Source: Maricurvus nonylphenolicus
GTDB lineage: Bacteria; Pseudomonadota; Gammaproteobacteria; Pseudomonadales; Cellvibrionaceae
Reading direction: 5' to 3'
Length of the DNA stretch: 64,000 nt
NCBI RefSeq assembly: GCF_042854845.1
Contig: NZ_AP031498.1
Location: 2,294,001-2,358,000, forward strand
Positions 7,987-16,658 of the stretch are shown piece after piece; position 1 is the stretch's first letter, and every line of letters begins with the position of its first letter. The notes under the pieces were generated by a model. It had not been told where the DNA came from, made no database searches, and saw nothing but the letters and a program-made list of their open reading frames with translations. A program made the position numbers and the translations under genes.

Positions 7987-10242
7987 ATGCCCTTATTGCG
8001 GAAGTTAGGTTTGGTAGGCGCAGTATCCCTGGCTGGGGTCGCCACCTATGTGCTGGGCATTCAGCAAAATTGGTATGGCCAGCCATGGCAAGCGGGGGAG
8101 ATTACCGCACCACCTGCCAGTAAACATGAGGCTGTGGCTGAGCGAGCAGTAGCCCAAGCGGAAGCCATTTCGGCAGTAGGGGCAGAAGGGGATAAGCAGA
8201 TCCTGTTTGGTGACTTGCATGTGCATACGTCGCTTTCACTGGATGCCTACCTGTCTGCTTTACCGCTTATGCAAGGTGAAGGTGTGCATCCTCCAGCGGA
8301 TGCCTGTGACTTTGCCCGCTATTGTTCTTCCCTCGATTTCTGGTCTATTAACGATCATGCCGAGAGTATTACCCCAGATCGCTGGATGGAAACCAAGGAC
8401 ACCATCCGTCAGTGTAATGCTGTGGCAGGGGATCCGGAGAATCCGGACGTTGTGGCTTACCTTGGTTGGGAATGGACCCAGATGGGATTAACCCCGGAAA
8501 ACCACTATGGCCACAAGAATGTGGTGCTGCTTGATACCGAGGAGGATAAGGTTCCTACCCGTCCGATAGCGGCAATGGGTACAGCCTTAACAACTATTCA
8601 AAACGCCGAAAGTGGGGCAAAAAAGTTCCTATTACCCGCTTTGGACCCTAAAAACCGCCAGATCTATTATGATTTTGAGCGTTTTATTCAAGATGGTAAG
8701 ACAGAGCTTTGTCCGCAAGGCGTAGATGTTCGTGATCTACCTAACGATTGTATTGAATACACTGAAACGCCAGCTGAGCTGTTTGCCAAGTTAAAACAAT
8801 GGGATTTCCCTACTATGGTCATCCCGCACGGAAATGCGGTGGGGCACCATAACCCTCAGGGGGCCTCATGGATGAACCAGTTGACCTCGGGTAACCATGA
8901 TCCCGAAATGCAGAGCATGATCGAGGTTTACTCCGGTCATGGTAACTCGGAAGAATACCGCAAATTCCTGGCCTATGCGGAAGATGAGGAGGGTAACCCT
9001 TATTGCCCTGAACCTACTGATAACTACAAACCTATGTGCTGGCGCGCCGGAGAGATTATTGAAGCGCGATGTCTTAAGGAGGGTGAATCTGCGCAGGAAT
9101 GTAATGATCGTGCGGTTATAACCCGCCAGTATGCCATCGAAGCGGGGCACTTAAATTTCGCCGTTGTTGGCCGCTCAGAGCTGGAAGAGTGGCTGGATGC
9201 AGGTGAATGTACCGATTGCTTCCAGGCCGTGGCCAATCTACGTCCGGACACCACTGTTCAGGCGGCCCTGGCCGTACGTAACTTTAAAGCGGGACCCGGT
9301 GAAAGCGAGCGCTTTAAGTTTGCTATCATGGCAGCCAGTGATAACCACACCGGTCGTGCCGGTACAGGTTTTAAGGAAATTGGTCGTCACAATGCGGCAG
9401 ACATTTCAGGTCCTAAAGCGGAGTGGCTAAGCAGGATTATGAATGGCATGCCGAATGAGCCGTTAACCCAGCCAGTCGCGATTGATGGCCACAATACCGA
9501 AGCTAATACACGTTTTACCGAACGTACCCGTAACTTTGTTTATACCGGCGGATTAATTGCAACTCACAGTCCCAGCCGTGATCGCAAGGCTATCTGGGAT
9601 GCCATGAAACGCAAAGAGGTATATGGCACCAGCGGCCCACGTATTCTTCTGTGGTTTGATCTGCTCGATGATGAAGGCAATAAACCCATGGGCTCTGAAT
9701 TGGAAATGGCCGAAATGCCACGTTTCCGTGTACGTGCTGTCGGCTCCTTTAAACAGAAGCCCGGATGCCCAGACTACGCGGTTACAGGTTTGACCTCTGA
9801 GCGTCTGGAAAACCTCTGCTACGGCGAGTGTTATAACCCGGGCGATGAGCGTCACAAAATCGAGCGTATCGAAGTGGTTAAGATCACTCCGCAAATTACT
9901 CCCGATGAAAAACTGGGTGATCTGATCGAGGATACCTGGAAGGTGTTTGAATGTGATGATCAGGGCCAGGGCTGTGCGGTAGAGTTTGAAGATGCGGATT
10001 TTGCTGAAGCATCACGAGATAGCTTGTATTACGTGCGTGCTATTCAGGAGCCAACACCGACGATCAATGGCGGTAATTTACGCTGTGAATACGACGAGAA
10101 TGGTCAGTGCATTAAGGTAAACCCTTGTTATATCAATGAGCGTACTGACTATGCCGATGACTGCCTGGCACCTTCGGAGCACAGGGCTTGGTCATCGCCG
10201 ATTTTTGTTGATTATGCACAAGAACAGGGATCTGAGGGATAA
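7987..10242 (+). CDS. DUF3604 domain protein 2 (PHP-like, membrane-anchored)
   Basis: A 751-residue paralogue of DUF3604 protein 1, with the HxH motif at the same residues (FGDLHVHTSLS, H78 and H80), then WSINDHAESITP, MVIPHGNAVG and MAASDNHTGRAG. One N-terminal hydrophobic segment (LGLVGAVSLAGVATYVLG) gives a likely membrane anchor or uncleaved signal. The C-terminal half carries RILLWFDLLDDEG and the cysteine-rich ENLCYGECYNPGDER block shared with protein 1. A clear ribosome site (AGGAG) precedes the ATG. A solute-binding-like gene follows 51 bp downstream. The conserved pair of divergent paralogues suggests they act on related substrates. The reaction is unknown; a phosphoesterase-like hydrolase is only a fold-based inference. 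Confidence 0.9.
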   Translation: MPLLRKLGLVGAVSLAGVATYVLGIQQNWYGQPWQAGEITAPPASKHEAVAERAVAQAEAISAVGAEGDKQILFGDLHVHTSLSLDAYLSALPLMQGEGVHPPADACDFARYCSSLDFWSINDHAESITPDRWMETKDTIRQCNAVAGDPENPDVVAYLGWEWTQMGLTPENHYGHKNVVLLDTEEDKVPTRPIAAMGTALTTIQNAESGAKKFLLPALDPKNRQIYYDFERFIQDGKTELCPQGVDVRDLPNDCIEYTETPAELFAKLKQWDFPTMVIPHGNAVGHHNPQGASWMNQLTSGNHDPEMQSMIEVYSGHGNSEEYRKFLAYAEDEEGNPYCPEPTDNYKPMCWRAGEIIEARCLKEGESAQECNDRAVITRQYAIEAGHLNFAVVGRSELEEWLDAGECTDCFQAVANLRPDTTVQAALAVRNFKAGPGESERFKFAIMAASDNHTGRAGTGFKEIGRHNAADISGPKAEWLSRIMNGMPNEPLTQPVAIDGHNTEANTRFTERTRNFVYTGGLIATHSPSRDRKAIWDAMKRKEVYGTSGPRILLWFDLLDDEGNKPMGSELEMAEMPRFRVRAVGSFKQKPGCPDYAVTGLTSERLENLCYGECYNPGDERHKIERIEVVKITPQITPDEKLGDLIEDTWKVFECDDQGQGCAVEFEDADFAEASRDSLYYVRAIQEPTPTINGGNLRCEYDENGQCIKVNPCYINERTDYADDCLAPSEHRAWSSPIFVDYAQEQGSEG

Positions 10243-10293
10243 AGCACTACCGCTTTGCTAAGCTAAGGAGGGGACTAAGATAGGCATGAATGT

Positions 10294-11106
10294 ATGCGTT
10301 ACCTCCTATCGCTGTACTGTTGCTTTATGCTCAGTACAGCGTTTGCTGAAAACTATGAGGAAATAACTCAACTTGATGAACCCCTGGTATTTGGGGTTCG
10401 TGCAGGTATGCCTGCTAATTATTTCGATCATCAAGCGATTGAGCGCAGCAGTTTGGTGATGTTGGTCGAAGAAGTCTTTAAGCCTTTAGGTGTGAATATC
10501 CAATATGAGGAATTGCCGCGGCGGCGATTGATTCACAGCGGCTTGAGGGGCGATATATCAATATTTACATTGCCTGTCCTCGATAACCCCATCGTCAATA
10601 TTCAAGTGCCTGAAGGTATTATCCTTGGGGATCAGGCGTTGTTTTCCTATCCGTTAAATTTTTACGCTTTAAAACGTCGGCAAATTTCTTTAGAAAAGCC
10701 AGAGGATGTCGTTGAATATAGTCTGGGCGTTATCAAAGAGGCAAAGTTTATAGATGCGGCAATCTCCAGAGTGGTGAATCGGGAGTTGTCTTTGGTGACC
10801 TTTCAGCGTCCCAGGTATATCTTAAAGGCGCTGCTAGCTGAGCGGGTCGATATTATCATGCTGGCGGAACCCATTTTTCAATATGAGCTGAGTAAGCTAA
10901 AGACTAATGAAGAAATCAGCCTGGCTTATAGTATTGGTCGTTCCGGACGTCATTTAGCCTTTTCTGAAGCCAGCTTGGGCAAGGAAAAAGCGCTGCAGTT
11001 AAAAGCCTTCACAAATCGGCGCTTGCAAGACCTGAAAGACAAAGGCGTACTGCAAAAAATAGCGCAAGATTATTTAAATACTTACGATGAGCCTTCTGAA
11101 GACTGA
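10294..11106 (+). CDS. Periplasmic solute-binding-like protein (SBP type 3 family)
   Basis: A 270-residue exported protein. A signal peptide (LLSLYCCFMLSTAFA, cleavage near residue 18) is followed by a bilobed amino-acid-type binding-protein pattern: VFGVRAGMPANYFD near the N-terminus, KPEDVVEYSLGVIKEAKF, then VDIIMLAEPIFQYEL. No ABC permease or ATPase lies nearby, so it may be a ligand sensor or an orphan binding protein rather than part of an importer. The best ribosome site (AAGGAGG, about 10264-10270) is 24 nt from this ATG, which is unusually far; no closer in-frame start exists. Its 3' end overlaps the convergent regulator gene by 25 bp. Confidence 0.7.
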   Translation: MRYLLSLYCCFMLSTAFAENYEEITQLDEPLVFGVRAGMPANYFDHQAIERSSLVMLVEEVFKPLGVNIQYEELPRRRLIHSGLRGDISIFTLPVLDNPIVNIQVPEGIILGDQALFSYPLNFYALKRRQISLEKPEDVVEYSLGVIKEAKFIDAAISRVVNRELSLVTFQRPRYILKALLAERVDIIMLAEPIFQYELSKLKTNEEISLAYSIGRSGRHLAFSEASLGKEKALQLKAFTNRRLQDLKDKGVLQKIAQDYLNTYDEPSED

Positions 11107-12377
11107 TCCAGTGATTTTTTGTATTGCAAAGGCGTCATCCCTGTGGTCTTTTTAAAAGCTTCGTAGAAAGACGATTTCGATTTAAAACCTACCTCCATAG
11201 CCAGATCAATGACAGGCATTGATGGCGCTTCTGTATCGGTTAATAGCTCTTTGGCTCGCTGAATACGGTAGTTGTTTACAAAACTAAAGAAGTTTTGTCC
11301 CATTTGGCTATTGATGACCTGGGATACCTGATGGGTTGAAAGCCCGGTTTTTTCGGCCAGTATCGGTAGGGTCAGTTCGCTGTCCAGATACAGTTCTTCG
11401 TCCTGCATATGCTGCATGATCCGCATCTTAAAGGCCTCGGCATCCTTAAGGCTGATACGAGAGCGTTTGTATTTTGACTCAGGCGCGACTTCTAGTTGCT
11501 CTTGCTGAGTGTCTGTTGTCTGAGTCTGATTTTCCGTTGCGGATGGCTTCTCTTCAGTAACTTGCGGAATATTGTCGCGGCTGGAATGTGAGGCGGCAGT
11601 CACTCCGTGGATCAGTGAGGGCTGAAACAAGGCTGACAGACCGATGGCATAAACCACAAAGACCAAAAAGATCCAGGGAATGCTGGGAATCAGCGCATTG
11701 GCATCAAAGTGAACGCCACCCATTTGGGTACGGTTAAACAGCACATAAATCACCAGGAAGCCCAGGCACAACAGCGTTAGTTTGGAGAGCCACCTGAGGT
11801 TCATTTTCTCCAGTGATGAGAAGTGCTGCTTCATTCTTATGTTATGCAGCCTGATCTGACGTAACACCAGAATGTTGTAGATGACGAACTGAATGGCGAA
11901 GAGGTTACCCGGGATATCCAGATCTATCCAAATTCGCCAGAAGCCTGGTACAAAACTGGCGACTTCTGAGGACAGGGGGGCTGTCCTTTCAGTCCATAAA
12001 TAGCTCAACAGCTCCCTCTGATGCTCTTCAGGAATAAACATAAACTGGATTGAACTGGTAAAAAAGAACACCGCTGGCAAAAAGTGCAGGGCCTGTAACC
12101 AGCTGACGGAGCGGTTGGTCAGGCTGTAGGCATATAAATACAGTAAGGGCCCCCAGGTCAGGTGTAAGGGAGGAATTAGCCTCGCCAGGGAGGGATGGTC
12201 GATAAAGTAACCGGTGCGAATCAGCCAGTAATGCAACAGGTGGAGTCCCATGGCCAGAACCAGCCCTGCCATAAAACCATTGGCCAGTCGGTGGCCACTC
12301 TGGGAAAGCAGCAGGACGACAGCCAATAGAATGCCGTGTAATAAACCAAACCCGTAAAGAAAGCCGATAAGATCCAT
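11082..12377 (-). CDS. Membrane-integrated AraC-type regulator 1
   Basis: A 431-residue protein of three parts. Residues 1-240 contain about seven hydrophobic segments, starting MDLIGFLYGFGLLHGILLAVV. A polar, low-complexity linker (about 245-295, rich in S, T, Q, E) follows. The C-terminus is an AraC/XylS DNA-binding domain with helix-turn-helix units LPILAEKTGLSTHQVSQVIN and PVIDLAMEVGFKSKSSFYEAFK followed by TGMTPLQYKKSL. The family is expected to sense a signal at the membrane and act on nearby DNA. Two close paralogues lie at 19025 and 27179. The gene is convergent to the DUF3604-2/solute-binding operon and divergent from the alkylsulfatase homologue operon. Confidence 0.88.
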   Translation of the reverse strand: MDLIGFLYGFGLLHGILLAVVLLLSQSGHRLANGFMAGLVLAMGLHLLHYWLIRTGYFIDHPSLARLIPPLHLTWGPLLYLYAYSLTNRSVSWLQALHFLPAVFFFTSSIQFMFIPEEHQRELLSYLWTERTAPLSSEVASFVPGFWRIWIDLDIPGNLFAIQFVIYNILVLRQIRLHNIRMKQHFSSLEKMNLRWLSKLTLLCLGFLVIYVLFNRTQMGGVHFDANALIPSIPWIFLVFVVYAIGLSALFQPSLIHGVTAASHSSRDNIPQVTEEKPSATENQTQTTDTQQEQLEVAPESKYKRSRISLKDAEAFKMRIMQHMQDEELYLDSELTLPILAEKTGLSTHQVSQVINSQMGQNFFSFVNNYRIQRAKELLTDTEAPSMPVIDLAMEVGFKSKSSFYEAFKKTTGMTPLQYKKSLDQSSEGSS

Positions 12378-12497
12378 AAGTTATTAATATGCCGAAGAAA
12401 ATAATCTAACTCTAAGGATAGTATCACCGCCAATTTTGGCTTGTTAAGGACTAAATCAACGAAATCGGCAGAAATCCCTTAGTCTTGTTGTTTTGCC

Positions 12498-12512
12498 GTC
12501 CGGATAGCGGAC
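12498..12512. promoter_or_regulatory. Candidate operator GTCCG-N5-CGGAC
   Basis: In the 271-bp divergent region between regulator 1 and the metallo-beta-lactamase gene, GTCCG (12498-12502) and CGGAC (12508-12512) form a compact inverted repeat. The remainder of the region contains no gene that I can see. The motif is shared with other promoters of the locus. Confidence 0.45.
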
Positions 12513-12648
12513 CATCTGTGTATCCGTACTCCTATCGACATACTTTCGCGCAAAAAGTCGGTTCGTTGGCATAGGACAGGACTCCTTCTTATCGGGTTAT
12601 GGGTAATCTGTTGAAAGCCTAAAATAGATAAGAGGATAGAGGTGAGTG

Positions 12649-14463
12649 ATGAAGTTTAACTCGGCAAAGAAACTGGCGGCTTATGGTGTGGGGGTAGCCG
12701 TAGCAGTCCTGGTCCTGTCCATGAGCCTGCCCATAAACCAATCTTTAGCGGCGTTAACCCCCAAGCCAGTATTTGAGCCTAAACCAGAATACCGCTCAGT
12801 GCTTAAAACGGACCAAGTCGTGGCTTTGCAATTTGGTACCTTGCTGAGGCAGCACAAACCGACCGTGCATAATGTTGATGAGGGTGTCTACCTGATTCAT
12901 GGCTATGGTCAGGGTAGTGCGGTGGTTGTCGAAGGTGAAACGGGGCTGGCTGTCTTTGATGTGGGTGATAGCTACGAGATCGGCAAGGCGATGTTAGCGG
13001 CTATCAGGGAGTACACCGATAAACCCATCAAAGCGGTCATTTACTCTCACTTCCATTTTGACCATATTTTTGGTGGCAAAGCCTGGATTGAAGCTGCCGA
13101 TGACGATGTACAGATTATTGCTCATGAGTCTATCGTGCGTTACTTAAACGAGCGTGTATCAGCCCTGGCGCCGCGTACCGATTGGGGGCTGTCCATGCAA
13201 TTTGGTATGCATTTGGATGAGTCCTGTGAAGTAGGGGAGGGGCCACTGTGTTCTGGAGTACACGGTATCCAGTTTCCACGAGTGGGGTCCACCAAAGGCC
13301 ATAAACGCCACGTGATCTATCCCAATCGCACCTTCAGGGATCGCCTTAAACTCGATAATATCGGTTTGGATATTGAGCTGATTCACGTGCCCAGTGAAAC
13401 GCCAGACAATATCATTATGTGGATTCCCGAGCGCAAAGCGATCGCTACGGGCGATGCCTTAACACCCACACTGCCACCAATTTTTACCGCCCGTGGTCAA
13501 CGCGTCCGGGATCCGGAAGCATGGATCAAGGCGGTGAACCTGATGCGATCTTTGAACCCCGAGCATGTGATTCCCAGCCATGGTCCGGCTTACTCCGGTG
13601 AAATGGCGTCCCAGATATTGGAGAACTATCACGATGCGCTGGCCTTTATGTATCACCAGACGGTGCGCCTGATTAATCAGGGTAAAGGGCCTGAGGAGAT
13701 TGCATCAGAGTTGAAGCTGCCTTCCCATCTGGTGAATTACCCGTACCTGGGGCAGTGGTATAACGATTTGCAAACCAATGTTCGCGGAATCTACAGCTAT
13801 TTGGTTGGCCATTACAACGACGTCGCGGAAATGCCTCTGCTTAATCCCAAGACCGAAGATGCCAATATGATTGCCCTGGCCGGTGGGCCAGAGGCTTACC
13901 TGGAAAGATTGCAGCAGGCCTATGATCGCGGTGATTATGTATGGGTTGCTCGCGCTGCCAGCCATTTGATTCGCCTGGAACCAGAAAATCAGGCTGTCAA
14001 AAACCTGAAAGCCTCAGCATTGCGGGTGCTGGCAGCAAAAACCCGCGCCGGTTCGCATCGCCATTTTTACCTTCAACATGCAGCTGCGTTGGAAGGCTTG
14101 ATTGAGATTCCTGTAGCCGCCCGCTTTACTCGAGAAGATGTATCGACTGTGCCCGTTGCAGCCTTGGTTAATCAACTGCCTTTCCGCTTGAATATGGATA
14201 AGGCAAAAGGCAAAAGACAACACTTCACCATTGCGATTTCAGATAGCGATCAGATGTTTGATGTTGAGCTCCGCAATGGCGTCGCCGAAGTCGCTACTAT
14301 TCAAACCACAAGTGCTGCTGATATTACCATGGACAGTGAGACCTTCCGCTTGTTCTATATTGGTGAAGTAGCCCTACAGCAAGGCTTTACGGATAAGAAA
14401 ATCGCCGGAGATAAAGCCAAAGCGGCCGCTTTCTTTGATGTATTTGATTGGCCGTCCAGCTAA
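12649..14463 (+). CDS. Metallo-beta-lactamase fold alkylsulfatase homologue (SdsA-like)
   Basis: A 604-residue protein, starting at the ATG at 12649 rather than the GTG three bases earlier; GAGGTGAG lies upstream. An N-terminal hydrophobic signal (about 12-34) points to export. The first domain is a metallo-beta-lactamase fold with SHFHFDH (H134, H136, D138, H139). The layout then matches type III alkylsulfatases: a helical dimerisation region (from about 370) and a C-terminal SCP2-like domain (about 490-604). By eye, the segment where SdsA enzymes carry metal-binding glutamates reads SETPDN ... IATGD, so the second-metal ligands may differ. It probably forms an operon with DUF3604 protein 3, 33 bp downstream. 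Hydrolysis of a sulfate or other ester is the inference. Confidence 0.8.
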   Translation: MKFNSAKKLAAYGVGVAVAVLVLSMSLPINQSLAALTPKPVFEPKPEYRSVLKTDQVVALQFGTLLRQHKPTVHNVDEGVYLIHGYGQGSAVVVEGETGLAVFDVGDSYEIGKAMLAAIREYTDKPIKAVIYSHFHFDHIFGGKAWIEAADDDVQIIAHESIVRYLNERVSALAPRTDWGLSMQFGMHLDESCEVGEGPLCSGVHGIQFPRVGSTKGHKRHVIYPNRTFRDRLKLDNIGLDIELIHVPSETPDNIIMWIPERKAIATGDALTPTLPPIFTARGQRVRDPEAWIKAVNLMRSLNPEHVIPSHGPAYSGEMASQILENYHDALAFMYHQTVRLINQGKGPEEIASELKLPSHLVNYPYLGQWYNDLQTNVRGIYSYLVGHYNDVAEMPLLNPKTEDANMIALAGGPEAYLERLQQAYDRGDYVWVARAASHLIRLEPENQAVKNLKASALRVLAAKTRAGSHRHFYLQHAAALEGLIEIPVAARFTREDVSTVPVAALVNQLPFRLNMDKAKGKRQHFTIAISDSDQMFDVELRNGVAEVATIQTTSAADITMDSETFRLFYIGEVALQQGFTDKKIAGDKAKAAAFFDVFDWPSS

Positions 14464-14496
14464 CGGGTCGTAGTGATGTTGAAACGGAGGTTTTAT

Positions 14497-16353
14497 ATGC
14501 GCAATCAATATCGTCGTGCCGGTTTAGTGGCGCTGCTGACAGTTTTTACGCCTTTGTCAGTATTGGCAGCGGAAGTTTACCCAACCCAGGCGTTATTTGG
14601 TGATACCCATGTGCATACCAAATTGTCTGGGGATGCGCGGGGATACGGTTTAACCCTGTCTCCGGAAGATGCTTATCGGATTGCTCAGGGTGAAACCCTG
14701 ATATCGACCGGCGGCCATCAGGTGAAATTAAAGCAGCCATTGGATTTTATGGTTGTAGCTGATCATGCCGAAGGTTATGGCTTGATGGATGAGCTGATTA
14801 AGGGCAACCCTGAGCTACTGGTGAATGATACCGTAAAGCGTTGGCAGAAAATGCTGACGTCTGGCAATAAGCAGTCAGTATTTTTAGCGGTCAGGGAAAT
14901 TATTCAAGCCCAGGGATTGGGCAAATTACCGGAAAAACTTACCTATAACCCCAAAGTCACCAAAGGCTTGTGGGAGAGTAATTTGCAGCTGGCTGAAAAA
15001 TATAATCAGCCCGGAAAATTTACCACCCTGATGGGCTACGAATGGAGTGCCATGCTGCGAGGCAATAATTTGCACCGCGTCGTTGTGTTTCGGGATGGCA
15101 TAGATAAGGTTAAACAAACCTTGCCGGTAGACAGTAACAGAAGTGGTTATGATCCAATCAATTTATGGCGGGCACTGGAAGCTTATGAAACAAATACCGG
15201 TGGCAGGGTATTGGCCATTCCCCACAATCCCAATTTAAGTGGCGGTATGATGTTTGACTACAATCGCCCCAACGGCATACCGATTAATAGTCAGTACGCC
15301 AAGCTATCCCAGCGTTGGGAGCCGGTTATTGAAATGACGCAGACCAAAGGCGATTCTGAAGCCCACCCCGTCTTATCGCCTACCGACGAGTTTGCCGATT
15401 ATGAAACCTGGGATGTTGCCAACCTGGCCTTAACGCAAAAAACAACGCCGCAGATGCTGTCTGGCAGTTATGTTCGATCAGGGCTAAAACGCGGCTTGGA
15501 AATGGAGCGAGACCTATCCGTCAATCCCTACCAGTACGGCATGATCGGCAGTTCTGATACCCATACAGGTATTACCGTTACCGATGAAGATATCTTCTTC
15601 GGTAAAAATACCCTGGAAGAACCTTCTCCCAAGCGCTGGAAGAAACCAGCCAGTATGTCGCCGGACGGTTTATTGAAAAATGAAGGCTGGACGATTTCGG
15701 CATCAGGCATTGCAGGGGTTTGGGCAACAGAAAATACCCGAGAGGCAATTTTTGATGCGATAAAGCGCCGTGAGGTATTTGCTACAACGGGTAGTCGAAT
15801 CAAGGTACGCATGTTTGCCGGTTGGCAGTTTGATAACGAGCTTTTTCAGCAGGGAAACTGGGTAGAACAAGCCTATCAGAAAGGTGTACCTATGGGAGGG
15901 GTATTGGCGAGCCCCGTCAATACTTCAGGAGGCGATTTGCCGACAATTATTGTTTCCGCCTTAAAAGATCCTTTGGGAGCCAATCTGGATAGGGTGCAGA
16001 TTGTCAAAGGTTGGATCGATGGTCAGGGTAATACGCAAGAGAAGGTTATTGATGTTGCCTGGCAGGATGATCGAAAGCTGGATGCAGACGGTAAGTTGCC
16101 CAGTATTGGAACTACCGTCAATGTGAGCGAAGCGACTTATAGCAATACGATTGGCAGTGTTGAGATAAAGGCTGTATGGCAAGACAGTGAGTATAAACCT
16201 GGCCAAAAAGCTTTCTATTATGCGCGTGTGTTGGAAATCCCCACCCCGCGCTGGACGGCTTATGACGCTAAGAAATATCAAATTAAACTCCCCGAAGATG
16301 TTCCCATGGTTGTCGTGGATAGAGCCTATTCGTCGCCGATTTGGATTCAGTAA
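14497..16353 (+). CDS. DUF3604 domain protein 3 (exported)
   Basis: A 618-residue protein from the ATG at 14497, preceded by CGGAGG at 14485-14490; the frame is open back to a GTG at 14473 but that start lacks a ribosome site. It has a classical signal peptide (GLVALLTVFTPLSVLA, cleavage near residue 25). DUF3604 motifs are FGDTHVHTKLSGD (H38, H40), VVADHAEGYG, LAIPHNPNLSG and MIGSSDTHTGIT. It is shorter than proteins 1 and 2 and shares REAIFDA and RIKVRMFAGW-type segments with protein 4, so these two form a second subfamily. The preceding alkylsulfatase homologue is probably co-transcribed. A strong terminator follows at 16389. Confidence 0.9.
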   Translation: MRNQYRRAGLVALLTVFTPLSVLAAEVYPTQALFGDTHVHTKLSGDARGYGLTLSPEDAYRIAQGETLISTGGHQVKLKQPLDFMVVADHAEGYGLMDELIKGNPELLVNDTVKRWQKMLTSGNKQSVFLAVREIIQAQGLGKLPEKLTYNPKVTKGLWESNLQLAEKYNQPGKFTTLMGYEWSAMLRGNNLHRVVVFRDGIDKVKQTLPVDSNRSGYDPINLWRALEAYETNTGGRVLAIPHNPNLSGGMMFDYNRPNGIPINSQYAKLSQRWEPVIEMTQTKGDSEAHPVLSPTDEFADYETWDVANLALTQKTTPQMLSGSYVRSGLKRGLEMERDLSVNPYQYGMIGSSDTHTGITVTDEDIFFGKNTLEEPSPKRWKKPASMSPDGLLKNEGWTISASGIAGVWATENTREAIFDAIKRREVFATTGSRIKVRMFAGWQFDNELFQQGNWVEQAYQKGVPMGGVLASPVNTSGGDLPTIIVSALKDPLGANLDRVQIVKGWIDGQGNTQEKVIDVAWQDDRKLDADGKLPSIGTTVNVSEATYSNTIGSVEIKAVWQDSEYKPGQKAFYYARVLEIPTPRWTAYDAKKYQIKLPEDVPMVVVDRAYSSPIWIQ

Positions 16354-16388
16354 ACCTCCAGGGTTTATTTGTTGAGCCTGTAAAGACT

Positions 16389-16423
16389 AATCCCCACATA
16401 CAAACGTATGTGGGGATTTTTTT
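16389..16423 (+). terminator. Rho-independent terminator after DUF3604-3
   Basis: A 13-bp perfect stem (16389-16401 with 16406-16418) with loop AAAC is followed by a T run to 16423. It closes the alkylsulfatase-homologue/DUF3604-3 operon, so the TonB receptor downstream needs its own promoter. Confidence 0.9.
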
Positions 16424-16658
16424 ATGGGCTTATTAAAGCACTTGAATCGATTAGTCATTCGTTCGTTTCCGGGGTTCGAATGTGTAGGGCGGTCTTAAAT
16501 CCGAACTTTTAGGCAAACTTTTTACGGTTTTTTGAGTTCGGGGTCATAGGCCAGGATTCCAGGTTAAAGATTTACGCGTAATGTGAAGTTAGTGGTGAAG
16601 TAACGCTACGTCTAAGAGAGATAAATACAATAATTTGGTAAATAACTTGGAGAGCTCC
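16424..16658 (+). promoter_or_regulatory. Promoter/leader region of TonB receptor 1
   Basis: This 235-bp non-coding stretch holds AATCCGAACTTTT at 16498-16510, repeated exactly upstream of the second TonB receptor (20444-20456), and GTTCGGGGTC at 16536-16545. No exact CGGAC core occurs here. No small gene was seen. Confidence 0.4.

Noticed and set aside
16635..16658. Earlier start of TonB receptor 1 at a TTG
   Set aside because: The ATG at 16659 has a ribosome site and gives a signal peptide matching that of receptor 2.
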